The notes beneath the pieces are model-generated. The model was not told where the DNA came from. It ran no database searches and saw only the letters and a program-made list of their open reading frames with translations. A stretch of 64,000 nucleotides of DNA from an uncultured Bacteroidota bacterium (GTDB taxonomy: Bacteria > Bacteroidota > Bacteroidia > Flavobacteriales > Flavobacteriaceae), in NCBI GenBank assembly GCA_902598525.1, contig CACKBZ010000001.1, positions 1 through 64,000 on the forward strand, read 5' to 3'. Shown in pieces: positions 1-8,661 of the stretch (its first letter is position 1; every line of letters begins with the position of its first letter). The position numbers were made by a program, and so were the translations under genes.

Positions 1-1203
1 AGTGGTGTCACAAGAGACAGACATTATGGTAAATCTGATTGGAATGGTGTTGATTTTAGTGTAATTGATACAGGAGGGTACCTTCCTTCAAGTGATGATG
101 TCTTTCAAAAAGAGATTGACAAACAAGTAATATTAGCTATAGAGGAAGCTGATGTTATCTTATTCTTAGTTGATGTAAAAGATGGTTTAACTGGAGTTGA
201 CCAATCAATTGCTGATATGCTCCACAAATCTTCTAAAGAAACCCTTCTTTTAGTTAATAAGGTTGATAATTCTAAATTAATTGAAGATTCTAATGAATTT
301 TACACTCTAGGCTTTGAATATCTATTTTGTTTATCATCTATAAATGGATCAGGTACTGGTGAATTTTTAGATTTACTAGTAGAAAAACTTCCCAAAGAGG
401 ATCTAATAGTCTCTGATGTTCCAAAGCTTGCTGTTATTGGTAGGCCTAATGCAGGTAAATCATCATTTATAAACTCTCTTATTGGTAAAGATAGATTTAT
501 AGTTACTGATGTCGCAGGAACAACAAGAGATAGTCTATATACTAGATATAATCAATTTGGTTTTGAGTTTGATTTGATTGATACAGCTGGTATTAGAAAA
601 AAAAGTAAAGTATCAGAAGATATTGAATTCTATTCTATTTTAAGATCAGTAAGAGCAATTGAAAACTCAGATATTTGTCTAGTAATTTTTGACATCGAAA
701 GAGGTTTTGATTCCCAAGTTCAAAATATTTTTTGGCTTGCTGCAAGAAATAAAAAAGGTATTGTTATTTTGGTTAACAAATGGGATATAGCAGAAAAAGA
801 TCATACAACAACCAAATCAATTGAAGAGGAAATAATAGGAAAAACATCCCCACTTACTGATATACCCATAGTATTTATTTCTGCATTAACAAAACAAAGA
901 ATTTTTGATGCTATAAAAATTGCAATGGAGGTAAATCAAAGAAGGGAAAATAAAATACCAACTAAAAAGTTAAATGATATTATTCTACCTATAATTGAAC
1001 AAAAACCTCCTCCTAGTACAAAAGGTAAATTCATTAAAATAAAATTTTGCAGACAACTCCCTACTAAATATCCTCAGTTTGCATTTTATTGTAATCTACC
1101 ACAATACATCAAAGATCCTTATAAACGCTTCTTGGAAAATCAAATTAGAAAAAACTTTAACTTTTTTGGAGTCCCAATCGATATTTTTCTGAGAAAGAAA
1201 TAA
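1..1203 (+). CDS. der: Ribosome biogenesis GTPase Der, 5' end cut by window
   Basis: EngA/Der-family GTPase that assists 50S ribosomal subunit maturation in the cytoplasm. The frame is open from base 1, so the true start and the first P-loop lie outside; 400 residues are visible of a family length near 435. Seen in order: switch I SGVTRDR and the DTGG motif of the first GTPase domain, its NKVD motif, then a complete second domain with GRPNAGKSS, GTTRDS, DTAGIRKK and NKWD, and a C-terminal KH-like domain. The internal ATG at 217 is not the start because the first-domain motifs precede it in frame. The stop abuts the convergent MerR gene with no spacer. Confidence 0.96.
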   Translation, partial: SGVTRDRHYGKSDWNGVDFSVIDTGGYLPSSDDVFQKEIDKQVILAIEEADVILFLVDVKDGLTGVDQSIADMLHKSSKETLLLVNKVDNSKLIEDSNEFYTLGFEYLFCLSSINGSGTGEFLDLLVEKLPKEDLIVSDVPKLAVIGRPNAGKSSFINSLIGKDRFIVTDVAGTTRDSLYTRYNQFGFEFDLIDTAGIRKKSKVSEDIEFYSILRSVRAIENSDICLVIFDIERGFDSQVQNIFWLAARNKKGIVILVNKWDIAEKDHTTTKSIEEEIIGKTSPLTDIPIVFISALTKQRIFDAIKIAMEVNQRRENKIPTKKLNDIILPIIEQKPPPSTKGKFIKIKFCRQLPTKYPQFAFYCNLPQYIKDPYKRFLENQIRKNFNFFGVPIDIFLRKK

Positions 1204-1533
1204 TTATAAAGTTTTTTTAATAGACTTTAATTCTTCCTTGATTTTATTAAGCTTTTTTATTATTGCAAGGTTTTCATCTCCGGATATATCCTTGGATTTT
1301 AGCTTCTTTTTTGCTCCTTGAATTGTTAAACCATCTATTTTAAGCAGTGTATAAATCAATCTTATTGACTCAATATTTTCTTTAGTATACTTTCTTATTC
1401 CAGATGATTTTATCATCGGATTGATCTCTTTAAATTCTTTTTCCCAAAATCTTAATAATGAAGTGTTGACATTAAAGTGAGTTGCTACTTCACTTATGCT
1501 GTAATATTTTTTTTCTGGAAGACTACTAAACAT
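1204..1533 (-). CDS. MerR-family transcriptional regulator
   Basis: Small DNA-binding protein of about 109 residues. A MerR-type winged helix-turn-helix occupies roughly residues 8-75 (YYSISEVA then LLRFWEKEF and IRKYT), followed by a short helical tail; there are no cysteines for metal sensing, so an effector cannot be guessed. I place the start at the ATG at 1533, two bases past the stop of the upstream M23 peptidase gene, rather than at a TTG 33 bases further up that would run into that gene. The tight spacing suggests cotranscription with the peptidase. Flavobacteria often pair these two genes, but a functional link is inference. Confidence 0.85.
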   Translation of the reverse strand: MFSSLPEKKYYSISEVATHFNVNTSLLRFWEKEFKEINPMIKSSGIRKYTKENIESIRLIYTLLKIDGLTIQGAKKKLKSKDISGDENLAIIKKLNKIKEELKSIKKTL

Positions 1534-1534
1534 T

Positions 1535-2512
1535 TTAGTCAAGAGATTGATTCTCCTGAGAGGCAATTTTCACAAGCTCTTCAAATTCAGCAGGGGAAAG
1601 ACTCCCCGAGTAGAAGTTAATTGGATTTATTTTTACACCATCCTTAACAATTTCGTAATGAAGATGAGGTGCAACGGATCTTCCCGTACTCCCAACAGTG
1701 CCAATAGGCTCACCTCTTTTAACTTTATCACCTTTTACAACCTTAAAGCTGTTCAAATGAGCATAAATGGTAACGTATCCAAAACCATGATCTATTCTGA
1801 CATGTTTACCGAAACCAGCAGCTCTTGAGTCAGCTCTTGTAACTGTTCCATCACCAGTAGCATAAATTTCAGTACCTCTTGGTGCAGAAAAATCCATTCC
1901 AAAGTGCATTCTCCTAGCCTTTGTAAAAGGATCAATTCTGTAGCCATAGCCAGATGCCATTCTTCTTAAATCAGAGCTATTTACAGGCTGAATAGATGGA
2001 ATAGAAGATAAAAGAGATTCTTTATTTTTTGCTAATAGTTCAATCTCATCAAGTGATTTAGATTGAATAACAAGTTCTTTGGTAAGTATATCTAATCTCT
2101 CGGTAGTATTTACTATCAGATCAGAACTTTCAAATCCTTCTAGGTAGTCATATCTATTAATACCACCAAACCCTGCTTTTCTTTGATCTTCAGGAATTGG
2201 GCTAGCCTCAAAATAAGCTCTATATAAGTTGTTATCTCTTTTCTCAATATTGGCTAGAGTAGACTCAACTTGCTCTAATTTTTTATTCAATACTTTAAGT
2301 TGGAGCTCGTAATTATCTATTTCCCTTTCTTGAACAATTTCTTTAGGAGTATCAACAAAATCGGTATTAAACAGAATAACTGTAATAAATGCTCCAAAAA
2401 TTACAGAACTAATCAAAAATAAAGACAGCCTATATATGCGATTGCCTAAGGTGTTTTTAATTGGGACAAACTCTAGATTATCGGAATCAAAGTAATATTT
2501 AGTTTTGGACAT
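1535..2512 (-). CDS. Membrane-anchored M23 family metallopeptidase
   Basis: Probable zinc peptidase of the LytM/M23 type that cuts peptidoglycan cross-bridges in the periplasm. A short cytoplasmic tail is followed by one membrane helix at about residues 29-49, a coiled coil at about 60-95, a linker, and the M23 domain from about 185 to 300. Zinc ligands and catalytic residues are in place: H203 and D207 (HFGMD), H252, and H283/H285 (HLH). The intact motif set argues for an active enzyme rather than an EnvC/NlpD-like activator. It sits upstream of the MerR gene on the same strand and diverges from alaS. Confidence 0.93.
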   Translation of the reverse strand: MSKTKYYFDSDNLEFVPIKNTLGNRIYRLSLFLISSVIFGAFITVILFNTDFVDTPKEIVQEREIDNYELQLKVLNKKLEQVESTLANIEKRDNNLYRAYFEASPIPEDQRKAGFGGINRYDYLEGFESSDLIVNTTERLDILTKELVIQSKSLDEIELLAKNKESLLSSIPSIQPVNSSDLRRMASGYGYRIDPFTKARRMHFGMDFSAPRGTEIYATGDGTVTRADSRAAGFGKHVRIDHGFGYVTIYAHLNSFKVVKGDKVKRGEPIGTVGSTGRSVAPHLHYEIVKDGVKINPINFYSGSLSPAEFEELVKIASQENQSLD

Positions 2513-2559
2513 ATACCAATTTGTTGTAATTTCAAGCTTTTAATAGCTGTAAATCACTA

Positions 2560-2567
2560 CAAATATA
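2560..2567 (-). promoter_or_regulatory. Candidate -7 promoter box for the M23 peptidase gene
   Basis: The minus strand reads TATATTTG, an exact match to the Bacteroidota TAnnTTTG -7 element, 47 bases before the M23 start. I find no TTG -33 element at the usual distance, so this is a partial match. Confidence 0.4.
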
Positions 2568-2573
2568 AAAAAA

Positions 2574-5156
2574 ATGAATTCATCCGTTGTAAGAGAAAAA
2601 TTTTTTCATTACTTCAAAGATAAAGGACACAACATTATACCCTCAGCATCTGTAATTAACCAATCAGACAAAAACTTAATGTTTACAAATGCTGGAATGA
2701 ACCAGTTTAGAAATATTTTTTTAGGCAATCAAGAATCCAAATTATTTAGAGTGGCTAATTCCCAAAAATGTCTTCGAGTTTCTGGAAAGCATAATGATCT
2801 CGAAGAGGTTGGTGTTGATACGTATCACCATACTTTTTTTGAGATGTTAGGAAATTGGAGTTTTGGTGATTATTTTAAGAAGGAAATAATTGAATGGTCA
2901 TATGATTTAATTGTAAATATTTATGGAATTAATAAAGAAGATGTTTATGTCTCTGTTTTTGAGGGATCCAAAGAAGACAACCTAGAATTTGATCAAGTTG
3001 CTTTCGATGAATGGAAAAAATTTTTTAGTGAAGATCGAATTATAAGTGGTAATAAAAAAGATAACTTTTGGGAGATGGGAGATATAGGACCATGTGGCCC
3101 ATGTTCGGAGATCCACATTGATTTAAGATCAGAATCAGATAAGAAAAAAATTAAAGGAGCTAATCTTGTAAATAAAGACCATCCACAAGTTGTAGAAATA
3201 TGGAATTTAGTATTTATTCAATACAATAGGAAGAAGGATGGATCCTTAATAAAACTTGATAAGAAGTATGTAGATACTGGAATGGGACTTGAAAGACTTT
3301 GTATGGCACTACAAAAAAAAGAGTCAACTTATGATACCGATTTATTTACAGATATAATTAAAAAAATTGAGGATATTTCAAATAAAAAATACTTATCAGG
3401 TGATGAAAATGTTGATATTGCCATAAGAGTCATCTCTGATCATATTAGAGCTTTAATTTTCACAATTTCAGATGGTCAAGTGCCAAGTAATAGTGGACCA
3501 GGATATGTTATTAGAAGAATTCTAAGAAGAGCTGTAAAATATGGATATACAAATCTTGATATAAAAACTCCATTTATTTATGAGCTTGTTGATATAGTAA
3601 TCTCAAAATATTTGACTATTTATCCTGATTTAAAAAATCAGAGTGAGTACATTAGTTCATTAATTTATGAGGAAGAAAAAGGTTTCCTGAAAACATTAAA
3701 TCAAGGCCTCTCCCTTATAAGTCAAATTATTGAGTCTAATCCAAATGATAAGATAATTAGTGGTGAAGATTCTTTTAAGCTTTATGATACATATGGATTC
3801 CCCGTTGACCTCACATCATTAATTGCAAATGAAAATGATTTTCAAGTTGATATAGACGGATTTAATGAATATATGAAAATTCAAAAAAGCAGATCTAAGT
3901 CAACAAGTAATGAAGAGATTAAAGAATGGGTTATTGTGAGTGAGACATCATCAAATAATATATTTAAAGGATATGACCATTATGAACTTGAATCAAAAGT
4001 TTTCAAGTATCGAGAGTGTGTAAATAGTGAAGGAGATACTCAATACCATCTTGTGACAAATGAAACCCCTTTCTATCCTGAAGGAGGTGGGCAAATTGGA
4101 GATACTGGAGAAATTATTTCAAACTCAGCTTCTATAGCTGTAAAAAATACTTTTAGAGATGGTGAGGACATAATTCATCTTGTAGATAATTTACCAATCG
4201 AACTGGGTGACTCTTTATTAATGAAAATTGATAAAAATAGAAGATTATCTATTCAGAGAAATCATACTTCAACCCACCTTCTTCAATTTGCACTAAAAAA
4301 AATATTAGGAAATCATGTTGAGCAAAGGGGCTCCATGCTAACTGAAGATATTTTTAGATTTGATTTTTCACATCAATCAAAATTATTAGATAAAGAATTG
4401 AGTGATGCTGAGAAACTTGTTAAAAGTTTAATTAAAGATGAAATTCAATGTATTGAAGAGAAGCAAGCAAATTATAATGATGCAGTTAAGGCTGGAGCTA
4501 TTGGTTTATTTTCAGAAAAATATGGAGATGTAGTAAGAACGATAAAGTTTGGTGAATCATATGAATTATGTGGTGGAACTCATGTAAAAAACACAAGAGA
4601 AATTGAAGATTTTAAAATAATTTCCGAAGGTTCTCAAGCGTTTGGAATTAGAAGAATCGTAGCTACTAGTAATAAAACTAGAATTAAGGAAGAAGAACTA
4701 AAAAATCAAGCAATCAAAGAAAAAGCTGAAAGTGAAAAAGCAAATAAAATTTTACAAAAAGAAATTGATTCTAAAAACAAGATAAAAATTCAATCAATAA
4801 AAGGATTAATTATCAAAGAAATAAAACAGGTTAATGGATTAAATACATTCACTGGCGAATTAGACCTAGATAATAAATCAATTAAAGAATTGTGCTTTAT
4901 GCTCTCTGATGAAATAGATAATTTATTTATGATTATTTTCTCAAGAAGCCCTGAAAAAGCATTTATTTACTGCTATATATCAAAAAGTTTAACAGTTCAG
5001 AAGGGTTTCAATGCTTCAAATATTATTAAAGAATTATCTCCTATAATTGATGGTAGTGGCGGAGGTCAGCCATTTTTTGCAACTGGAGGTGGAAAAAATA
5101 TCGAAGCTATTGACAAAGCTTTAGCTGAATCAGAAAAAATTATTAATCTACTGTAG
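2574..5156 (+). CDS. alaS: Alanine--tRNA ligase
   Basis: Class II aminoacyl-tRNA synthetase charging tRNA-Ala in the cytoplasm. At 860 residues it has the full bacterial architecture: the aminoacylation domain with FTNAGMNQF and GPCGPCSEIH, the editing domain with NHTSTHLL (HxxxH near residues 563-567) and CGGTH near 666-670, and a C-terminal C-Ala domain ending in a glycine-rich GSGGGQPFFATGGG stretch. The ATG lies right after a run of A, with no Shine-Dalgarno motif. Its 3' end overlaps the convergent DUF4136 lipoprotein gene by 14 bp. Confidence 0.98.
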   Translation: MNSSVVREKFFHYFKDKGHNIIPSASVINQSDKNLMFTNAGMNQFRNIFLGNQESKLFRVANSQKCLRVSGKHNDLEEVGVDTYHHTFFEMLGNWSFGDYFKKEIIEWSYDLIVNIYGINKEDVYVSVFEGSKEDNLEFDQVAFDEWKKFFSEDRIISGNKKDNFWEMGDIGPCGPCSEIHIDLRSESDKKKIKGANLVNKDHPQVVEIWNLVFIQYNRKKDGSLIKLDKKYVDTGMGLERLCMALQKKESTYDTDLFTDIIKKIEDISNKKYLSGDENVDIAIRVISDHIRALIFTISDGQVPSNSGPGYVIRRILRRAVKYGYTNLDIKTPFIYELVDIVISKYLTIYPDLKNQSEYISSLIYEEEKGFLKTLNQGLSLISQIIESNPNDKIISGEDSFKLYDTYGFPVDLTSLIANENDFQVDIDGFNEYMKIQKSRSKSTSNEEIKEWVIVSETSSNNIFKGYDHYELESKVFKYRECVNSEGDTQYHLVTNETPFYPEGGGQIGDTGEIISNSASIAVKNTFRDGEDIIHLVDNLPIELGDSLLMKIDKNRRLSIQRNHTSTHLLQFALKKILGNHVEQRGSMLTEDIFRFDFSHQSKLLDKELSDAEKLVKSLIKDEIQCIEEKQANYNDAVKAGAIGLFSEKYGDVVRTIKFGESYELCGGTHVKNTREIEDFKIISEGSQAFGIRRIVATSNKTRIKEEELKNQAIKEKAESEKANKILQKEIDSKNKIKIQSIKGLIIKEIKQVNGLNTFTGELDLDNKSIKELCFMLSDEIDNLFMIIFSRSPEKAFIYCYISKSLTVQKGFNASNIIKELSPIIDGSGGGQPFFATGGGKNIEAIDKALAESEKIINLL

Positions 5157-5679
5157 GGGGGAACTTTTCGAGTATCCTTGAAACAAAATTGCCTATCATC
5201 TTGTCTCTATCTTTAGAGTATTCATTAAGAATACCATCACCTCTACCTTGCCATACAAGCTGTTGATTCTTATTATCAATAAAGTTAATATACAGTGTAC
5301 CTTGAGTTCTCGAATAAGCAGAAGGATAATTGTGATGATAAAAAAATGGAAACCATCCGTATCCGTATGGCATATAATTATTTATATAAATCCTTTCTTT
5401 CGATTGAGTTTCAAATGTTACCAAAAGGTCCGGTGAATCTGATCTCTCCATACCTTTTGATTTTAAACCGCTATCTAAAGATTTTAGTATTCTTTTTTTG
5501 TCAAGATCAGAAATCTTAACTTTATCTATGTCAGGCTGATAGAAAGAATATGAATCATAATCATTAAAATTTACATCAGAATCATAATCATATTGGACAT
5601 AAATTCCACAAGAGTTAATTATTAAAGCTAATGTGAATAATATTATTTTTTGAGAGATTAAATTTTTTATAATTTTCAT
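5143..5679 (-). CDS. DUF4136-type lipoprotein
   Basis: Predicted envelope lipoprotein of 178 residues. The signal peptide ends in a lipobox (IINSC, C24). The mature part carries the pattern of DUF4136 proteins: an early Y..D..VNFNDYDSYSF segment, a central segment with two runs of Y, F and H near residues 100-120, and a C-terminal helix around EYSKDRDKMIGNFVSRILEKFP. The family's role is unknown to me. It overlaps alaS by 14 bp at the 3' end and diverges from the glucosaminidase gene 12 bp away. Confidence 0.8.
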   Translation of the reverse strand: MKIIKNLISQKIILFTLALIINSCGIYVQYDYDSDVNFNDYDSYSFYQPDIDKVKISDLDKKRILKSLDSGLKSKGMERSDSPDLLVTFETQSKERIYINNYMPYGYGWFPFFYHHNYPSAYSRTQGTLYINFIDNKNQQLVWQGRGDGILNEYSKDRDKMIGNFVSRILEKFPPTVD

Positions 5680-5691
5680 TAATCTAAAGTT

Positions 5692-6219
5692 ATGAAAAAT
5701 TTTTTACTGTTTTTAGTATTCATCATTCTCTCTTCCTGTTCGTCAATAAGATCTGTGTCAGAATTAAATTTGTCTGTTGAGGATAAAATAAACCTTTATA
5801 TAAAGAAGTATGCACCAGCTGCAACTAAAAATATGAGGTTCTATAAAATACCAGCGAGTATAACCCTAGCTCAAGGAATATTAGAGTCGGGTTATGGTCA
5901 GGGTACTTTAGCAAAAAAAGCAAATAATCATTTTGGGATTAAGTGTCATAAAGGATGGAAAGGAAAATCAATTTCTCATGATGATGATGAAAAAGGCGAA
6001 TGCTTTAGATCATATAAAAACCCTTTGAGATCATATAAAGACCATTCCTTATTTTTAGTTGAAAGGGATAGATATAGTTCCCTATTTAAGTTAAATAGAA
6101 AAGATTATAGATCCTGGGCAATAGGTCTTAAAGCGGCAGGATATGCAACTGATCCAAAATATGCTGAAAAATTAATAAGTTTAATTGAAAGATATAAACT
6201 AAACAGGTTTGATGAATAA
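5692..6219 (+). CDS. Glucosaminidase (GH73-like) lipoprotein
   Basis: Likely peptidoglycan N-acetylglucosaminidase. A 15-residue signal peptide ends in a lipobox (LSSC, C16). The single catalytic domain has the typical core IPASITLAQGILESGYGQG, with the probable catalytic glutamate at E65, followed by NNHFGIKC and the C-terminal AAGYATDPKYAEKLI signature. No LysM or SPOR domain follows, so cell-wall targeting would rest on the lipid anchor. The gene end overlaps the convergent lysS by 21 bp, so its last codons are antisense to lysS codons. Confidence 0.9.
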   Translation: MKNFLLFLVFIILSSCSSIRSVSELNLSVEDKINLYIKKYAPAATKNMRFYKIPASITLAQGILESGYGQGTLAKKANNHFGIKCHKGWKGKSISHDDDEKGECFRSYKNPLRSYKDHSLFLVERDRYSSLFKLNRKDYRSWAIGLKAAGYATDPKYAEKLISLIERYKLNRFDE

Positions 6220-7884
6220 ATTGCCATCTTCAGACTTAATAAAACTTATCAAATCATTCCCTCTAAGCTCTTTTATAATTTTATCCCATTTCTTATTTGA
6301 TAAATCAAATTCTGACTTAAAATCATTTAAAAGAATTTCATCATGGTTTTTTAGTCTATCGAAAACAACTTTTGCATCCTCTGAAATTTCAGGTCCCTGT
6401 TTAATAGGTTTCATTTGAGGAAAAAATAATACCTCCTGAATTGAAGTTTTATTGGTCATAAGCATAACAAGTCTATCAATTCCAATTCCAATTCCAGAAG
6501 TGGGAGGCATTCCATACTCTAATGACTTGATAAAATCCATATCAATAAACATAGCCTCATCATCACCTTTTTTTGTCAATTCAAGTTGATCTTCAAATCT
6601 TTTCAATTGATCAATTGGATCATTCAACTCAGAATAAGCATTGGCGATTTCCATTCCATTAATGAATAGCTCAAATCTTTCAGTAAGATTTGGATTTGAT
6701 CTGTGTTCTTTTGTTAGTGGACTCATCGACTTAGGGTAATCTGTAATAAAAGTTGGATTAATAAAGTTTTTCTCACATTTATTACTAAAAATTGCATCTA
6801 TAAGTTTTCCTTCCCCCATACTATCATCTATTTCTATAGAAAAATCCTCACAGATTGATCTTAATTCATTTTCATTTTTATCAGATATATCATAACCTGT
6901 GTATTTAATTATTGCATCAGTAAGTGTCATTCTTTCAAAGGGTTTACTAAAATTAATTTTCTTTTTATCAAATTCAACTTCTGTATTATTATGTAATTCA
7001 ATACATAAGTTTTCAATTAAAGATTCGGTTAGTTCCATCATCCAGAAATAATCTTTGTAAGCTACATAAAGCTCTAAAATTGTAAATTCAGGGTTGTGAT
7101 TTCTATCCATCCCTTCATTTCTGAAATCTCTCGAAAATTCATAAACAGCATCAAACCCTCCAACAATTAATTTTTTGAGAAATAACTCGTCAGATATTCT
7201 AAGGTATAATGGTATATCTAGTGCATTATGATGAGTAATAAATGGACGTGCAGTTGCTCCTCCAGGAATAGGCTGAAGTATCGGAGTCTCAACCTCAAGA
7301 TAATCTTTAGAATTCAAGAAATTCCTAATTGAATTTATAATTTGTGTTCTTTTAATGAACGTATCCTTAACGTCAGAGTTAACAATCAAATCAACATACC
7401 TTTGTCTGTATCTTTGCTCTAAATCAGTAAAACTATCATATACATTTCCATCAGAATCCACTTTTGGAAGAGGGAGAGGCCTAAGTGACTTATTAAGAAC
7501 TTTAAAATCTTTTACTAAAATTGTAGTCTCACCAACTTTAGTCTTAAATAATTCTCCTTTTATGCCAATTATATCTCCAATATCAAGTAATTTTTTATAA
7601 ATGATGTTATACTTTGTCTTGTCTTCGCCCTCACAAATTATATCTCTATTAAAATAAACCTGAATCTTACCTTTACTATCCAAAATTTCTGCAAAAGATG
7701 CATTTCCTTGAATCCTTCTTGACATTATCCGCCCAGCAATAACTACTTGCTGTTTATCTATATAATTAGATGTTAAATCTATTGAGAGATGAGATACTGG
7801 ATAAAGCTCAGCAGGATAAGGTTCAATTCCAAGCTTTTTTAGCTCATCAAGCTTTTCTCTTCTAATTCTTTCTTGTTCAGTCAC
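6199..7884 (-). CDS. lysS: Lysine--tRNA ligase, class II
   Basis: Charges tRNA-Lys. An N-terminal OB-fold anticodon-binding domain (about residues 45-150) precedes a class II catalytic core with motif 2 around FRNEGMDRNHNPEFT and motif 3 GIGIGIDRLVMLM. About 70 residues extend past motif 3, a tail I associate with Bacteroidota LysRS. I choose the GTG at 7884 as start: it gives M-T-E-Q-E-R-I-R-R, which resembles the usual N-terminus of the family. The TTG 18 bases upstream would overlap the promoter box. The protein is then 561 residues. Confidence 0.95.
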   Translation of the reverse strand: MTEQERIRREKLDELKKLGIEPYPAELYPVSHLSIDLTSNYIDKQQVVIAGRIMSRRIQGNASFAEILDSKGKIQVYFNRDIICEGEDKTKYNIIYKKLLDIGDIIGIKGELFKTKVGETTILVKDFKVLNKSLRPLPLPKVDSDGNVYDSFTDLEQRYRQRYVDLIVNSDVKDTFIKRTQIINSIRNFLNSKDYLEVETPILQPIPGGATARPFITHHNALDIPLYLRISDELFLKKLIVGGFDAVYEFSRDFRNEGMDRNHNPEFTILELYVAYKDYFWMMELTESLIENLCIELHNNTEVEFDKKKINFSKPFERMTLTDAIIKYTGYDISDKNENELRSICEDFSIEIDDSMGEGKLIDAIFSNKCEKNFINPTFITDYPKSMSPLTKEHRSNPNLTERFELFINGMEIANAYSELNDPIDQLKRFEDQLELTKKGDDEAMFIDMDFIKSLEYGMPPTSGIGIGIDRLVMLMTNKTSIQEVLFFPQMKPIKQGPEISEDAKVVFDRLKNHDEILLNDFKSEFDLSNKKWDKIIKELRGNDLISFIKSEDGNLFIKPV

Positions 7885-7899
7885 TAAATTTTGTTTAAA

Positions 7900-7907
7900 C
7901 AAAGATA
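7900..7907 (-). promoter_or_regulatory. Candidate -7 promoter box for lysS
   Basis: The minus strand reads TATCTTTG, matching TAnnTTTG, with 15 bases between it and the GTG start of lysS. No -33 TTG stands at the expected spacing. Confidence 0.4.
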
Positions 7908-7940
7908 AGTTTTAAAAACAATCTTTGAATTACAAATTTT

Positions 7941-7948
7941 TATATTTG
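7941..7948 (+). promoter_or_regulatory. Candidate -7 promoter box for lipB
   Basis: TATATTTG matches the Bacteroidota -7 consensus and leaves only 8 bases before the lipB ATG, implying a leaderless or nearly leaderless message. A -33 element is not evident. Confidence 0.45.
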
Positions 7949-7956
7949 AATGTTCT

Positions 7957-8661
7957 ATGAAAAATAAAAAAATTATTGTTAAAGATATAGGCAGAACAGA
8001 TTTTTCTTATTCATGGAAATATCAGGAAAGTGTATTTGATAAAATAATTGCACAAAAAGTTAAAAATAGAACTTCCAAAAAAAAATCTAATACAAAAAAT
8101 TATTTAATTCTAACTGAACATAACCCTGTCTTTACAATTGGAAAAAGTGGAGATATTTCAAATTTACTTTTAAATAAAAATCAACTAAAAGAAAAAAAAA
8201 TAGATTTTTATAAAATAAACAGAGGAGGAGATATTACATATCATGGTCCTGGTCAAATTATGGGTTATCCAATTTTAGATCTTGATAATTTTTTTACTGA
8301 TATTAATCTATACCTTAGAAATCTTGAAAATACGATAATTGATACACTCAAACATTATGAAATTGAAGGCTTTACAATAAAAGGGGAGACAGGAGTATGG
8401 GTTAAAAAAGATAATGATTATAAAAAAATATGTGCGTTTGGTATAAGGGCAAGCAGGTGGGTAACCATGCATGGATTTTCTTTGAATGTTCAACCTGATT
8501 TAAATAATTTTAAATATATAATTCCTTGCGGAATATCAGATAAAGGCATAACATCTATTTCAGATATGAAAAAAGAAACAATTAATGTATCTGATTTAAA
8601 ATTAAACCTAATTGAAACTTTTGCAAGAAATTTTAAAGCTGAGATTGAAAAGAATGATTAA
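7957..8661 (+). CDS. lipB: Octanoyl-[ACP]-protein transferase
   Basis: Moves octanoyl groups from acyl carrier protein to lipoyl domains, the first step of lipoate synthesis in the cytoplasm; LipA, encoded at about 36-37 kb, does the second. The family signature NRGGDITYHGPGQ lies at residues 88-100. The catalytic pair is visible as K157 in DYKKICAFGIR and C191 in IIPCGI. Length (234) is normal. The stop codon shares a TTAA tetranucleotide with the stop of the convergent lipoprotein gene. Confidence 0.96.
   Translation: MKNKKIIVKDIGRTDFSYSWKYQESVFDKIIAQKVKNRTSKKKSNTKNYLILTEHNPVFTIGKSGDISNLLLNKNQLKEKKIDFYKINRGGDITYHGPGQIMGYPILDLDNFFTDINLYLRNLENTIIDTLKHYEIEGFTIKGETGVWVKKDNDYKKICAFGIRASRWVTMHGFSLNVQPDLNNFKYIIPCGISDKGITSISDMKKETINVSDLKLNLIETFARNFKAEIEKND

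Noticed and set aside
1547-1828. 93-codon open frame opposite the M23 peptidase gene
   Set aside because: It lies antisense to a gene with clear catalytic motifs and shows no recognisable protein features.
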